Assembly: GCF_900163865.1 (NCBI RefSeq)
Contig: NZ_FUKU01000057.1
Span: forward strand, 241,806-305,805
DNA: 64,000 bases
Source: Sphingobacterium sp. JB170
GTDB taxonomy: Bacteria > Bacteroidota > Bacteroidia > Sphingobacteriales > Sphingobacteriaceae
Direction: 5' to 3'
Both the position numbers and the translations under genes were made by a program. Positions 28,013 to 37,187 of this stretch are shown here, in pieces. The stretch's first letter is position 1. Each line of letters opens with the position of its first letter. Under the pieces are notes generated by a model. That model was not told the origin of the DNA, made no database searches, and was given only the letters and a program-made list of their open reading frames with translations.

Positions 28013-30016
28013 ATGGAAGAAACTAAAGAGCAGCAGCGCATGCTGTCCATATTGCAACTAATCATTTACTTTTCAGTGCTTATCGAGCTGTTTGTTTTTA
28101 GCTATAGCTCGACTGGGCTGCCAGCCGGCGCGCTTCAAAATATGCTTGGAGCGCTCCACGAAAAAATAGCGCTCTTACCAGTCTATGGATCTATTTACTA
28201 TAGTAAGCTTTTTACCCTCAGCCTGATAAGTCTCGCCTCGATCGGCACACGCAGCAAAAAGCAAAGAGACCTGAACGTGAAAACGCAGATCCTGCTGCCG
28301 CTATTGTTTGGGCTCGTGGTAATGCTTTGCAGCACGAGCTCTTACCATCGAGCGAGTGAGGGTCCCGCAGGTATATTCCAGCTGGAAACTACCGCCGACC
28401 TACTGCTAGCGGGCTATTATCTCTCCGCGATAATTGGCGCCGTGCTCGTGCACCTAGCCATGGACAATATCTCAAAACTAATCAGCTCCAAACTAGGCAA
28501 AGATAAATGGAACGTAGAAGGAGAATCATTCATGCAGCAGACGCGCTGCACGAGCGGCCCGCACTCGGTAAATATCCCCACCCAGTTTTATTATAAAGGT
28601 AGGGTGCGCGATGGCTGGATAAACATCACCAATATCTTTCGCGCGCTGCTAGTCATAGGCGTTCCGGGCTCAGGGAAAACATTTGGCATCATCAATCCAG
28701 CTATCAGGCAGCTCATCGCAAAAGAGTTCTGCGCCTGTATATACGATTATAAGCATCCCGATCTTGGCCTTATTGCTTACCATCATTATCGCCTCGCGCA
28801 GGCTAGAGGTAAATGCGCTAGGCATAGCTTTCACGTGATAAACCTCAATGACCTCGAACATTCGCGCCGCATAAACCCATGGCGACCCGAATACCTCACG
28901 ACGCTGGCCGAGGCCTCCGAGTCGGCCGAAGCGCTGGTTGAAGCGCTCAAGAAAGGCGATAAGAGCGGTGGCGCGGATCAGTTTTTTACCCAATCGGCGA
29001 TAAACTTTCTAGCTGCCTGCATCTATTTTTTTGCCCGACACGAAGATGGGCGCTACTCGAGCTTTCCGCATGTGCTCTCTTTTTTAAACTGCACTTATGA
29101 AGATATCTTCAACACCCTGTTCTCTGTCCCCGAACTCGTGCCGCTGCTTTCGCCATTTAAAACAGCCTTTCACACCAAAGCTTTTAACCAGCTTGAAGGG
29201 CAGATCGGTACGCTTAAGATTTTCATTTCGCGCCTCGCCACGAAAGAAACTTACTGGGTATTCTCGGGCGATGATTTTGATTTAAAGATCTCCAGCAAAG
29301 CAAATCCGGCCATCATGGTGCTGGCCAACGATCCGAGTACCCAGAGCATCAATTCAGCCTGTTACTCGGTGATCGTCAACCGCCTTTGCAAGCTCATGAA
29401 CAGTAAAGGCAATCTTCCTTCAGCAATAATCGTGGACGAAGTGCCCACGCTCTACATCCATAAAATTGAAAACTTGATCGCCGTCGCCCGCTCGAACAAA
29501 GTAGGTATCATCCTAGGACTGCAAGAGCTTCCACAGTTTCGCCAGCAGTATGGCAAAGATACCGCGGCGACCATCACTTCGGTGATCGGTAACGTGCTCT
29601 CGGGCGCTGCGCGCCACAAAGAAACATTGGATTGGCTCGAGCGGCTGTTTGGAAAAGTGAAGCAGCAAAGTGAGAGCGTGAGCATCGATCGCAACAAAAC
29701 GTCCGTATCGATTAGTGAAAAGTTAGAACCGCTCGTGCCGGCAGGTAAAATAGCATCGCTAAAAACCGGAGAAATAGCCGGCATCCTAGCGAGCGATCCC
29801 CTGGATAACTACGACGGTAAGTTTGAGACGTCAGCGGTGAATTGCAAAGTGAACCTTGATCATAAATTGATTGAGCGCGAGCAGCAGCAGTACGCCCCTT
29901 TGCCGCGCTATTATGATTTCGGCGAGCATAAAGAAGCAATCCTTATCGAAAACTTCAACCGTATAAACGACCAGGTACGCCAAGTGGTAAATAGCCACTC
30001 GCCAGGACCCCATTAA
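28013..30016 (+). CDS. VirD4-type coupling protein (TraG/MobC family)
   Basis: The protein of 667 residues has four N-terminal membrane segments (within about 12-160), a Walker A motif VIGVPGSGKTFGI (near 215) and Walker B SAIIVDEVPTLY (near 470). This is the type IV coupling protein (YWV-type Bacteroidetes family, VirD4-like) that links the relaxosome to the channel. In CTnDOT the coupling protein gene (mobC) sits with the mobilisation genes; here it comes after traN, which is a different order. Confidence 0.9.
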   Translation: MEETKEQQRMLSILQLIIYFSVLIELFVFSYSSTGLPAGALQNMLGALHEKIALLPVYGSIYYSKLFTLSLISLASIGTRSKKQRDLNVKTQILLPLLFGLVVMLCSTSSYHRASEGPAGIFQLETTADLLLAGYYLSAIIGAVLVHLAMDNISKLISSKLGKDKWNVEGESFMQQTRCTSGPHSVNIPTQFYYKGRVRDGWINITNIFRALLVIGVPGSGKTFGIINPAIRQLIAKEFCACIYDYKHPDLGLIAYHHYRLAQARGKCARHSFHVINLNDLEHSRRINPWRPEYLTTLAEASESAEALVEALKKGDKSGGADQFFTQSAINFLAACIYFFARHEDGRYSSFPHVLSFLNCTYEDIFNTLFSVPELVPLLSPFKTAFHTKAFNQLEGQIGTLKIFISRLATKETYWVFSGDDFDLKISSKANPAIMVLANDPSTQSINSACYSVIVNRLCKLMNSKGNLPSAIIVDEVPTLYIHKIENLIAVARSNKVGIILGLQELPQFRQQYGKDTAATITSVIGNVLSGAARHKETLDWLERLFGKVKQQSESVSIDRNKTSVSISEKLEPLVPAGKIASLKTGEIAGILASDPLDNYDGKFETSAVNCKVNLDHKLIEREQQQYAPLPRYYDFGEHKEAILIENFNRINDQVRQVVNSHSPGPH

Positions 30017-30059
30017 CAACATAAAAATCAAGAATATTCATTCTTAAAACCCAAAAATC

Positions 30060-30602
30060 ATGAAAAGAAACAAACCGAACTTTAGATCAATTGTGCGCCG
30101 AGTGGCACATTTTCCTTTAGTGTGCTGCCTAGCGACATACACTTGCAGCGTAACGCCCTGCCACGCGCAACGTCCGCTCAGCGTACATTTACCGCTAAAA
30201 GAGATACATGTTACCTCCGCCTTCGGTCCGCGTGTACACCCAGTCACCAAAAAAAGGTCCTTCCACAACGGAGTCGATCTAAAAGCACGCGCAGCAACTA
30301 TTTATAGCGTTCTCCACGCCCGAGTTTGCGCTACGGGAAACCATCCGATGCTAGGACTATACGTAAAAACCAACTCCAGCGGCATTGGCATTACCTACGG
30401 TCACCTCTCACGCATCATCGCACGTAAAGGCGAGTTGCTCGCTGCAGGCAGCCCGATCGGTATTAGCGGAAGTACCGGAAGAGTAACAGGTGAGCATCTG
30501 CACCTCTCGATGCAGTATAACGGCAGCTACCTGCCTCCCCTAGAATTCTTACGCCGCGCGTTACCACAAGCCCAGCAGCACACTTCAATATTAACCCATT
30601 AA
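30060..30602 (+). CDS. M23-family peptidoglycan peptidase of the tra cluster
   Basis: The protein of 180 residues has a basic N-terminus, a hydrophobic signal region (VCCLATYTCSVTPCHAQ) and an M23 (LytM) peptidase domain. Zinc ligands are visible: H and D in FHNGVDLKA and the second histidine of GEHLHLSM; YGHLSRII is the third conserved block. Such enzymes cut peptide cross-links and probably open the cell wall for the secretion channel, replacing a VirB1 transglycosylase. It lies 43 bp after the coupling protein gene. Confidence 0.85.
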   Translation: MKRNKPNFRSIVRRVAHFPLVCCLATYTCSVTPCHAQRPLSVHLPLKEIHVTSAFGPRVHPVTKKRSFHNGVDLKARAATIYSVLHARVCATGNHPMLGLYVKTNSSGIGITYGHLSRIIARKGELLAAGSPIGISGSTGRVTGEHLHLSMQYNGSYLPPLEFLRRALPQAQQHTSILTH

Positions 30603-30613
30603 AAAATAACGCC

Positions 30614-30763
30614 ATGAAAAATACGTGTCATTCTCCGCTCACACCCCGCTGGCAATTCATCATAAATTTACTTCCGGCCGGCCTGAAGCATAAGCCTATC
30701 TACTCCTGCCCTGTCGGTCCAATTAAATATACCCAGCTGTTGGAGGCGGCCAAGTATGGCTAA
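30614..30763 (+). CDS. 49-aa ORF overlapping the ArdC start
   Basis: ATG at 30614 opens a frame of 49 codons (begins MKNTCHSPLTPRWQFIINLL) that ends at 30763. Its last codons overlap the ATG of the ArdC gene at 30756 by 8 bp, a coupled-gene pattern. It has two cysteines and no membrane segment. It starts 11 bp after the peptidase stop, so it is a plausible operon member. The family is unknown; its main value may be as a leader that couples translation of ArdC. Confidence 0.5.
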   Translation: MKNTCHSPLTPRWQFIINLLPAGLKHKPIYSCPVGPIKYTQLLEAAKYG

Positions 30764-31952
30764 AAAAACATTTATCCCCCTTCATGAGCAGGTGGCAAAC
30801 CAACTTATCAAAAAGCTTGAAGAAGGTACAGCGCCCTGGCAGCTGCCTTGGGATAATTCAGGTACGCCTGCCCAGCTTCCCTATAACGCCGTAACAGGAA
30901 ACCGCTACAAAGGGATAAACTGTCTTTCGCTCATGCTCGCCGGGCGTGAGGATCCGCGCTGGCTTACCTTTCGTCAAGCGCTTAGCAAAGGATGGAACGT
31001 GCGCCGGGGTGAAAAGGCGCGGCTGATCCAGTTTGTGAAAACCTCGGAATTCGTGCCCAAGATCGACGGGCAAGGAAATAAACGGTACGATTCCAAGGGT
31101 AAACCCGAAGGAATTATCGTTCCTCTTGAGCGCCCAATATTGTCGTCCGCTTGGGTATTTAACGCCCAACAAATTCAAGGAATACCCGTCCTTGTCGCGC
31201 AAGATAGAGAGCAGCAGCGCTGGAACCCTATCGAGCGCGCCGAGAAGCTCCTAGTCGCAACGGGTGCTAAGATCAACTATGTGCCGGGCGAAAAAGCGTT
31301 CTATAACCCCATGACCGATGAAATCACCCTGCCTCTTGCTAGCCAATTCCCGGCGGCGCATAAATTTTATGAAACGGCGCTCCATGAAACTGCACATTGG
31401 AGTGGGCACTCCAGCAGGCTCGACCGACGGGTTATGAATCAAGTAGGCTCTCCGGCATATGCCCGGGAGGAACTTCGTGCCGAAATTGCTTCCATGCTTA
31501 TTGGAATTGAGTTAAAAATTGGACATGATCCTGGGCAACACGCGGCCTACGTGAATAGCTGGGTGCGCACGCTTCGCGACACGCCGGCAGAAATTTTTGC
31601 CGCGGCCACCGATGCCGAAAGAATATTCGATTATATTATGGCCTTTGAGCGGCTGTATGACCGTTCGCCGGAGAAGGCCTCTTCTAAGGCGGAGCTATCA
31701 AATGATTCGGGACAGCAGAAGATTGGCGAACTGCTACCCGGACAACAAGTTAACTATCACAACACGACCTATAAGGTAACGGGGATGCTTAAACGCGGAC
31801 GCATACAACTCGAAGACCTCTCCAGCGGTGTCACTATCGCTGTCAATAAAGACGATCACTTATACCAGAGGCTGCTCGCGGTGGCAAATAACCAGAACAA
31901 TAAAGAAAACGCAACGGAGCAAGCATCAACCCAGCAAGGCATTGGCAGGTAA
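30756..31952 (+). CDS. ArdC-like anti-restriction protein (zincin-like)
   Basis: The protein of 398 residues has an ArdC N-terminal ssDNA-binding domain (about 5-150: LHEQVANQLIKKLEEGTAPW, then NAVTGNRYKGINCLSL) and a zincin-like domain with H210 in LHETAHWSGH, followed by AREELRAEIASMLIG. The C-terminal 90 residues form a small extra domain (KIGELLPGQQVNYHNTTYKV). ArdC proteins protect incoming DNA from restriction after conjugation. Its place right after the transfer genes fits early expression in a new host. Confidence 0.88.
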   Translation: MAKKTFIPLHEQVANQLIKKLEEGTAPWQLPWDNSGTPAQLPYNAVTGNRYKGINCLSLMLAGREDPRWLTFRQALSKGWNVRRGEKARLIQFVKTSEFVPKIDGQGNKRYDSKGKPEGIIVPLERPILSSAWVFNAQQIQGIPVLVAQDREQQRWNPIERAEKLLVATGAKINYVPGEKAFYNPMTDEITLPLASQFPAAHKFYETALHETAHWSGHSSRLDRRVMNQVGSPAYAREELRAEIASMLIGIELKIGHDPGQHAAYVNSWVRTLRDTPAEIFAAATDAERIFDYIMAFERLYDRSPEKASSKAELSNDSGQQKIGELLPGQQVNYHNTTYKVTGMLKRGRIQLEDLSSGVTIAVNKDDHLYQRLLAVANNQNNKENATEQASTQQGIGR

Positions 31953-32269
31953 AATTTTATAATCCATTCAAAAAAGCATAATTCTTAGCACCAACTTAAG
32001 ATGATAAGACGCATAATCACCTTTATTTTTTTGTTCCTTAACGATATCAACGCGTGACTCATTCAAAGCAGTGCCAGTTTTATCCTCTGGCAGACCAAAC
32101 TACAAAGATGTACTTACGGAGAATTTCTGGGATCTCGGGTATTATCCACGCAATACGCATTTTAACGTATGACGAATGTCATTTTACTTCTCGGGATATC
32201 AAAGTAAAAAACGAACCATTTGTAGATGTGAAAAAATCACATTACCTTTACGTGAATAATACAACGCGT

Positions 32270-33643
32270 ATGCTGATCAGATTTAATATTGAAAATTTTT
32301 TGTCTTTCGAAGGTAGGACGACGTTTTCCATGATACCCGGACGAGGCAGCCTAAAGCCGCATCACAAAACAAAAAAATGTGGAGGAATCTCTGTTTTAAA
32401 GACTGGTGTTTTATTCGGAGCTAACGCTTCGGGAAAGTCGAATCTCATTAAGTCAATAGCTTTTGGGAAAAAAATGGTGCTCCGCGGCACAAAACCGGAG
32501 AAACCTATTGAGTATCAGAATTTCAGACTAAATAAGAATCCTACGTTGAAAGATTCAAGATTAGAATATGAGTTTCAGCATAATGGGTTTAATTATGCTT
32601 ATGGCTTTACGTTTAATAAAGAATCAATAGTTGAAGAGTGGCTTTACAAAATTGGTCCAAACTTAGAACAGAAAATATTTGAGCGGGACAACAAAAAGCA
32701 GAATCCGTTTGATCTAGCTTACTTTATTGAAAAAATTAATTCACCTGAAGAGCTACAGTTTCTGAGTTTTATTGCAAAAGGAACTCGCAACAATCAATTG
32801 TTCTTGACGGAAATCCGTGCTCGAAACGTTGCCGAAAACGTTTCTAAAATAGACGATTTACTAAATACGATAGATTGGTTTCAAAATGCGCTGAAAATAA
32901 TCTCCCCTGAAGATAAATATAATGAGGGATTAAAGTTTGAACTAAGAGAAGATGTCGAGTTACTAACGACGTTTGAAGAATTACTCTCTTATTTCGATAC
33001 AGGTATTGATGGTGTTTGTCTTGAAGCCGTTGATCCCGACAATATAGAAATACCAAAAAGGATTATTGAAGAGATTAAGGGAGATCTCTTAAGTAAAAAG
33101 TCAGAATCGAGTCGAGCCTCCATATCTATTCGCGGCAACACTTACTTTTTGTCGATTAAAAATGATGAGCTTGAAATTCAAAAATTCATGACTAAACACG
33201 CAGTAAGCGGAAATGAAAAGGTCGTAAAATTTGACACCAGAGATGAATCGGATGGAACAAATCGGATAATGGATTTCATTCCTTTGATGATGGATTTAGT
33301 TAAAGGTGACAATGTTTTCATAATCGATGAGATGGAAAGGAGCCTTCATCCTAATTTGATGTACGACCTTATCGATTTATTTCTAAGTAAAACGGAACAT
33401 GTTAATAGCCAGCTTATTTTAGCTAGCCACGAATCTACTTTATTGACTCAAAAACTCTTGAGAAAAGATGAGATTTGGTTCGTTGTCAAGGATCAGAACG
33501 GCGCGTCAAAATTACATTCATTAGAAGAATATAATGTTAGATTCGACAAAGAAATTAGAAAAGATTATTTGATAGGAAGATTTAAAGCCATCCCACGGAT
33601 TGGTAGTAGAGCAAATCTTTCTGTACTCAATAATATAAGCTGA
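32270..33643 (+). CDS. AAA ATPase of an RloA/RloB (AbiL-like) defence pair, copy 1
   Basis: The protein of 457 residues starts MLIRFNIENFLSFEGRTTF, typical of SMC/RecF-like AAA_15 ATPases. Walker A is GANASGKSNL (50-57), with an ABC-type signature region near SDGTNRIMDF, Walker B in FIIDEMERSLHPNL and an H-loop in LILASHESTLL. I chose ATG 32270 over a GTG at 32054, which would add 72 unrelated residues. It is 1 bp from the rloB-like gene, so the two form one unit. Families with this pair (RloAB, AbiL, related to PARIS) abort phage infection. It lies just downstream of the conjugation block as likely cargo. Confidence 0.85.
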   Translation: MLIRFNIENFLSFEGRTTFSMIPGRGSLKPHHKTKKCGGISVLKTGVLFGANASGKSNLIKSIAFGKKMVLRGTKPEKPIEYQNFRLNKNPTLKDSRLEYEFQHNGFNYAYGFTFNKESIVEEWLYKIGPNLEQKIFERDNKKQNPFDLAYFIEKINSPEELQFLSFIAKGTRNNQLFLTEIRARNVAENVSKIDDLLNTIDWFQNALKIISPEDKYNEGLKFELREDVELLTTFEELLSYFDTGIDGVCLEAVDPDNIEIPKRIIEEIKGDLLSKKSESSRASISIRGNTYFLSIKNDELEIQKFMTKHAVSGNEKVVKFDTRDESDGTNRIMDFIPLMMDLVKGDNVFIIDEMERSLHPNLMYDLIDLFLSKTEHVNSQLILASHESTLLTQKLLRKDEIWFVVKDQNGASKLHSLEEYNVRFDKEIRKDYLIGRFKAIPRIGSRANLSVLNNIS

Positions 33644-33644
33644 C

Positions 33645-34307
33645 ATGGGGCGCGAAAGAGTTGAATTTCTACGCGAAAGTAATTCGGTCAATAAGGAAAA
33701 AATATTTGTATTAGCCTTTGAGGGTAATGCTACAGAGGAGAAATATTTCCAATCGTTTAAGGATTCTGTTAAGTTCAATGACGAACAAGTGTTTTTAAAA
33801 TTACTTACCAGGCATAAAAAAGACACCAAAAGCGCTCCTAATCACGTCTTCGCTAAATTGAAACGTGAAGCGAAAGATGAATACACATTTGGGAAAGACG
33901 ATGAATTATGGATGATCATCGATACTGATAAATGGCAAAATATCCCAAAGATCGCTGAAGATTGTGTGAAAGAAAATAACATGTTTATGGCTGTTAGTAA
34001 TCCTTGTTTTGAATTCTGGTTACTTCTTCACATTAAAAATATTACTGAATACTCTCCTGATGAGCAAAAAGAAATCTTTGCGAATTCAAAACTTTCGAAA
34101 CACGGAAAAACCTATGTAGAGCGGAAATTGACAGAAATTTTGGGGTCATATAACAAAACAAACCCGCTTCCAAATCGTTTTTTAGGAGGCTTAAAATTAG
34201 CGATTGATCAAGCTAAAAAATTGGACAATGGGGAAGAGCCATTTCCTAGCCAATTAGGCTCTCACGTTTACAAACTTATCGAAAAAATTAAATCACCAAA
34301 CGACTGA
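33645..34307 (+). CDS. RloB-like (Toprim-type) effector, copy 1
   Basis: The protein of 220 residues matches RloB (PF13707): an N-terminal LAFEGNATEEKYFQSF with the acidic residue, ELWMIIDTDKW as the DxD part, then SNPCFEFWLLLHI. Toprim-fold RloB/AbiLii proteins are likely nucleases held in check and triggered by the ATPase partner. Start ATG 33645 lies 1 bp after the ATPase stop. The effect in this strain is not known. Confidence 0.85.
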   Translation: MGRERVEFLRESNSVNKEKIFVLAFEGNATEEKYFQSFKDSVKFNDEQVFLKLLTRHKKDTKSAPNHVFAKLKREAKDEYTFGKDDELWMIIDTDKWQNIPKIAEDCVKENNMFMAVSNPCFEFWLLLHIKNITEYSPDEQKEIFANSKLSKHGKTYVERKLTEILGSYNKTNPLPNRFLGGLKLAIDQAKKLDNGEEPFPSQLGSHVYKLIEKIKSPND

Positions 34308-35012
34308 GCGGTTACATGTTTGCTCTACCAGACAGATGACGATCCTTCGTAACAAGCATTTTTAAAGCGGGACGCATATTTCTCGACGATCTATGCAGCG
34401 GCAAAGAAAGAAGACCACCTGCAGTAAACAATGCGTGAGGAGGCAAAACACAGGTAAAACAAAGAGATGGCAACCTATAGGCGAGAACTACAAATAGAGC
34501 GAAATTATAAGCTATCAAGAGGTTAAGCCCCACCCCGACTTAACAGACTATATCGATACCTTCTGACTTCAGGAGTGCACATCTGTCCCCCTATTAACTA
34601 CCCGGTAACAGCGTTGATTTATTCGTTAATTTGGGCGACGAATTCAATACAGATAATGGAGCCCCGACAATATATCCGCACAAAACAGATCTCGTGGGAA
34701 CGATGACCACGTTTAAAGAAGTCCTAATTGACTGGGATGATCGCTTTGTTGGCGTACGCCTTAAGCCCCCTGCCTTTTTCTGCTGCAGAGACCACCTCAG
34801 AGGCTTTAAGACCGGATGATTCCCGATAAAAGGAGTACAGCAATACACGCCCAAGGAACTCCTGCACAATCCATTGCTTTAAATTCTACATGATCCAACT
34901 TTTCATTTTAAAAACGTGTATTTTAGATATTTATAACCATAATCCATTTTTTTCAATCTAAATGTAATACTCGGGTAGAGATATCTGTCTTGTTATTAAA
35001 TAAGCGATAATA
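34308..35012. other. Intergenic region with decayed gene
   Basis: About 700 bp between the first defence pair and the ECF sigma gene. Most of it is a decayed AraC-type gene (see 34528-34816). The AT-rich final 100 bp probably carry the sigma gene promoter. Confidence 0.6.
34528..34816 (+). pseudogene. AraC-type regulator N-terminal fragment, broken
   Basis: Two plus-strand stretches resemble the N-terminal domain (DUF6597 type) of an AraC regulator. The first reads PHPDLTDYIDTF and ends at a TGA where a Trp codon is expected. After a frameshift and another stop, the second reads LPGNSVDLFVNLGDEF, then HKTDLVGTMTTFKEVL and RFVGVRLKPPAFF. No HTH follows. This is a remnant, not a working gene. 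Confidence 0.45.
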
Positions 35013-35519
35013 ATGATGAACCAAGAAGCTTTTAAAAATACGGTCTTTGTCCTGAAGGATAAGCTGTACCGATTTGCGAATAGGTTTTTGGAACATCAAG
35101 AAGATGCTTACGATCTGGTACAAGAAGTAATGCTGAAACTATGGGAAAAGAGAAATCAATTGGATCAGCTAGAAAACATAGAAGCTTTCGCCATGCAAAT
35201 GGTAAGGAATATGGCATACAACAAAATTGACAAACAAGGGAGACACGCAAAATATTTAAAGCAGCTTCCTCCAGATATAGAAGTAGAAAAGTATCCCGCC
35301 TTAACCAAGGAGTTAATTCTGAAGATGATTGATACTCTTCCGGAAAAGCAGCGGTACGTGATGTATTTAAGAGATATCGAAGAATGCGAGATAAGCGACA
35401 TCGCAGCGATCGCAGGGTTGGAAGAAAATGCTGTAAGGGTCAACTTATCGAGAGCACGATCCACAGTAAGATTAAACTTAACAAAAGTTTTCGATTATGA
35501 AAAGAGAAGAATTGGATAG
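35013..35519 (+). CDS. ECF RNA polymerase sigma factor
   Basis: The protein of 168 residues has sigma region 2 (FANRFLEHQEDAYDLVQEVM, then LKLWEKRNQL) and region 4 (TLPEKQRYVMYLRDIEECEI, then VRVNLSRARSTVR). It is an ECF factor of the group common in Bacteroidetes. Start ATG 35013 (a second ATG follows at 35016). It overlaps the next gene by 23 bp, and two DUF4252 proteins follow, so it probably directs their expression or its own. Confidence 0.92.
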   Translation: MMNQEAFKNTVFVLKDKLYRFANRFLEHQEDAYDLVQEVMLKLWEKRNQLDQLENIEAFAMQMVRNMAYNKIDKQGRHAKYLKQLPPDIEVEKYPALTKELILKMIDTLPEKQRYVMYLRDIEECEISDIAAIAGLEENAVRVNLSRARSTVRLNLTKVFDYEKRRIG

Positions 35520-36165
35520 GCAAAAGGCGAAATATTGGGGAGGTAAAACTTCTCTGGAAGAGGAACGCAAATTGAAAGAACTTGAAGGTGAGAAGTTCTT
35601 TAATGCCCTACAGCCGTCTGAGGACGCGATGGATTGGGACTTTGATGATTTCATACAACAGGTAAATGAAAAGAAGCCTGAAATAAAGAAAGTCCATCCG
35701 CTGGCCCGTCATATCATCCCCATGACTGCCATTGCCGCTACCGTAATCTTCGCTTTCTTCTTAATTCGTCAAATAATTGAATCGAATAATGATACGGCTA
35801 AACCGATAATAACTCGTGCCGAGGTCAACAATCAAGTTCTGGACGTTAAAAAATCTGGAACTAAGGACAAAGAATTAACGGATCAGGACGATACGCCGAG
35901 AATTGCAAATTCCCCCCTTAGCCCCACCGACATAAAACAGACGTCTATTGCCAATAATAAAAAAGATCACATGAAATCTACAGAAGACTTCAACGTTGGA
36001 CCTGCACGAGAGGAACAGTTCTACGTTGAAATCAATGGAGTTAAGATTTATAACCAGGAGAAAGCCATAGAGATAACTGAAACGGCATTGCAGTTGGCAA
36101 CCTCGAACCTAAGAAAGGGAATGAAAGGTGTTAAGAATATTAAATATTTAAAAATAGAAATATAA
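35497..36165 (+). CDS. Membrane protein linked to ECF sigma, candidate anti-sigma factor
   Basis: The protein of 222 residues has a charged cytoplasmic part (about 1-70), one membrane segment (IIPMTAIAATVIFAFFLIRQI) and a periplasmic tail. The overlap with the sigma gene, the single-pass layout and the size fit an anti-sigma factor, but the usual anti-sigma zinc motif is not seen. The C-terminal part ends with a helix-like AIEITETALQLATSNLRKGM. Confidence 0.65.
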   Translation: MKREELDRQKAKYWGGKTSLEEERKLKELEGEKFFNALQPSEDAMDWDFDDFIQQVNEKKPEIKKVHPLARHIIPMTAIAATVIFAFFLIRQIIESNNDTAKPIITRAEVNNQVLDVKKSGTKDKELTDQDDTPRIANSPLSPTDIKQTSIANNKKDHMKSTEDFNVGPAREEQFYVEINGVKIYNQEKAIEITETALQLATSNLRKGMKGVKNIKYLKIEI

Positions 36166-36176
36166 AAATTTAAGCT

Positions 36177-36647
36177 ATGAAAACGTTCATGTTAATAATA
36201 AGTTTGTTTGCCGCTACCATCGCAAATGCACAGATCAATAAATTGGATCAAATATTTGAACAGTATAAAGAACAAAAAGGCGTAACGTCCATTAAGATTG
36301 GAAAACCAATGTTTAAAATGTTAAACAAGATGAATATTGGCGAGGCGGATATTGAAACTGTAAGACCTTTATTGAGCAAGGTAAATTCCATCAAGATGTT
36401 AGTCTTTGAAGACGCAGGTTCAGCAATTCAAAATGAAGTTGCCTCAGCAATCAGTAATCTAAAATATGAAGAACTGTTAGTGGTAAACTCGGAAGGTAAT
36501 AAAATCAAATTCCTTGCGGAAAGTGTAGACGGCGACTTCTTGGATAACCTTCTATTAAGTATTAATTCCGAGGGCGAAACGATATTTATGATTCTAGATG
36601 GCTCGTTAAAATATGATGACATCAACGCATTGGTGAATAACAACTAA
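36177..36647 (+). CDS. DUF4252 secreted protein
   Basis: The protein of 156 residues has a signal peptide (ISLFAATIANAQ) and a DUF4252-like mature region (LDQIFEQYKEQKGVTSIKIG, then NSIKMLVFEDAG). DUF4252 proteins are small exported proteins that often follow ECF sigma genes in Bacteroidetes. Molecular role unknown. It is 11 bp after the membrane protein gene. Confidence 0.8.
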   Translation: MKTFMLIISLFAATIANAQINKLDQIFEQYKEQKGVTSIKIGKPMFKMLNKMNIGEADIETVRPLLSKVNSIKMLVFEDAGSAIQNEVASAISNLKYEELLVVNSEGNKIKFLAESVDGDFLDNLLLSINSEGETIFMILDGSLKYDDINALVNNN

Positions 36648-36671
36648 ATTGAAACCTACAAAATTAAAATT

Positions 36672-37187
36672 ATGAATCGCTTTATTGGAATCATTTGCGC
36701 GGCAATACTATTAATAAACATGCAAAGTTGTATTGTCAAAAAAGGGGCAAATATGGACTTTGCAAAAAAATCAAATTTATCCCAGGATGCTGAAATCGTT
36801 TCCATCAACGTTCCGGGCTTCCTGATGAAAACGTTTATCCGCACGGAAATTAAAGAATTACAAGAGGATGACCCCGCTTTAGCACTTGCCGTTAAAAAAA
36901 TCAAAAAAATTAAACTGATGACTGTCTCCAATAACGGTAAAACTAATCTTTATGAACAATTCAGTGCCTATCTAGTAAACAATGATTTTGATGAATTAGT
37001 AAGTATCTATAGTGACGGTGCCAAAATATCTATCAATACCAAAACGAAAGGGGACAAAATAAAGACTATTATGTTGGGCATCATCGATGAGAATGATTAT
37101 GTATTCGTAGATCTTAAATCTAACATCAATATTAATGAATTACAGAATTTAATAGAACATTACCAAGAAACCAAAAAGGAGAAGTAA
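36672..37187 (+). CDS. DUF4252 lipoprotein
   Basis: The protein of 171 residues has a lipoprotein signal with C20 (LLINMQSC), then a DUF4252-like body (SINVPGFLMKTFIRTEIKEL, then KIKKIKLMTVSNNGK). It is the second member of the module, 24 bp after the first. It likely sits in the outer or inner membrane; the function is unknown. Confidence 0.8.
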   Translation: MNRFIGIICAAILLINMQSCIVKKGANMDFAKKSNLSQDAEIVSINVPGFLMKTFIRTEIKELQEDDPALALAVKKIKKIKLMTVSNNGKTNLYEQFSAYLVNNDFDELVSIYSDGAKISINTKTKGDKIKTIMLGIIDENDYVFVDLKSNININELQNLIEHYQETKKEK

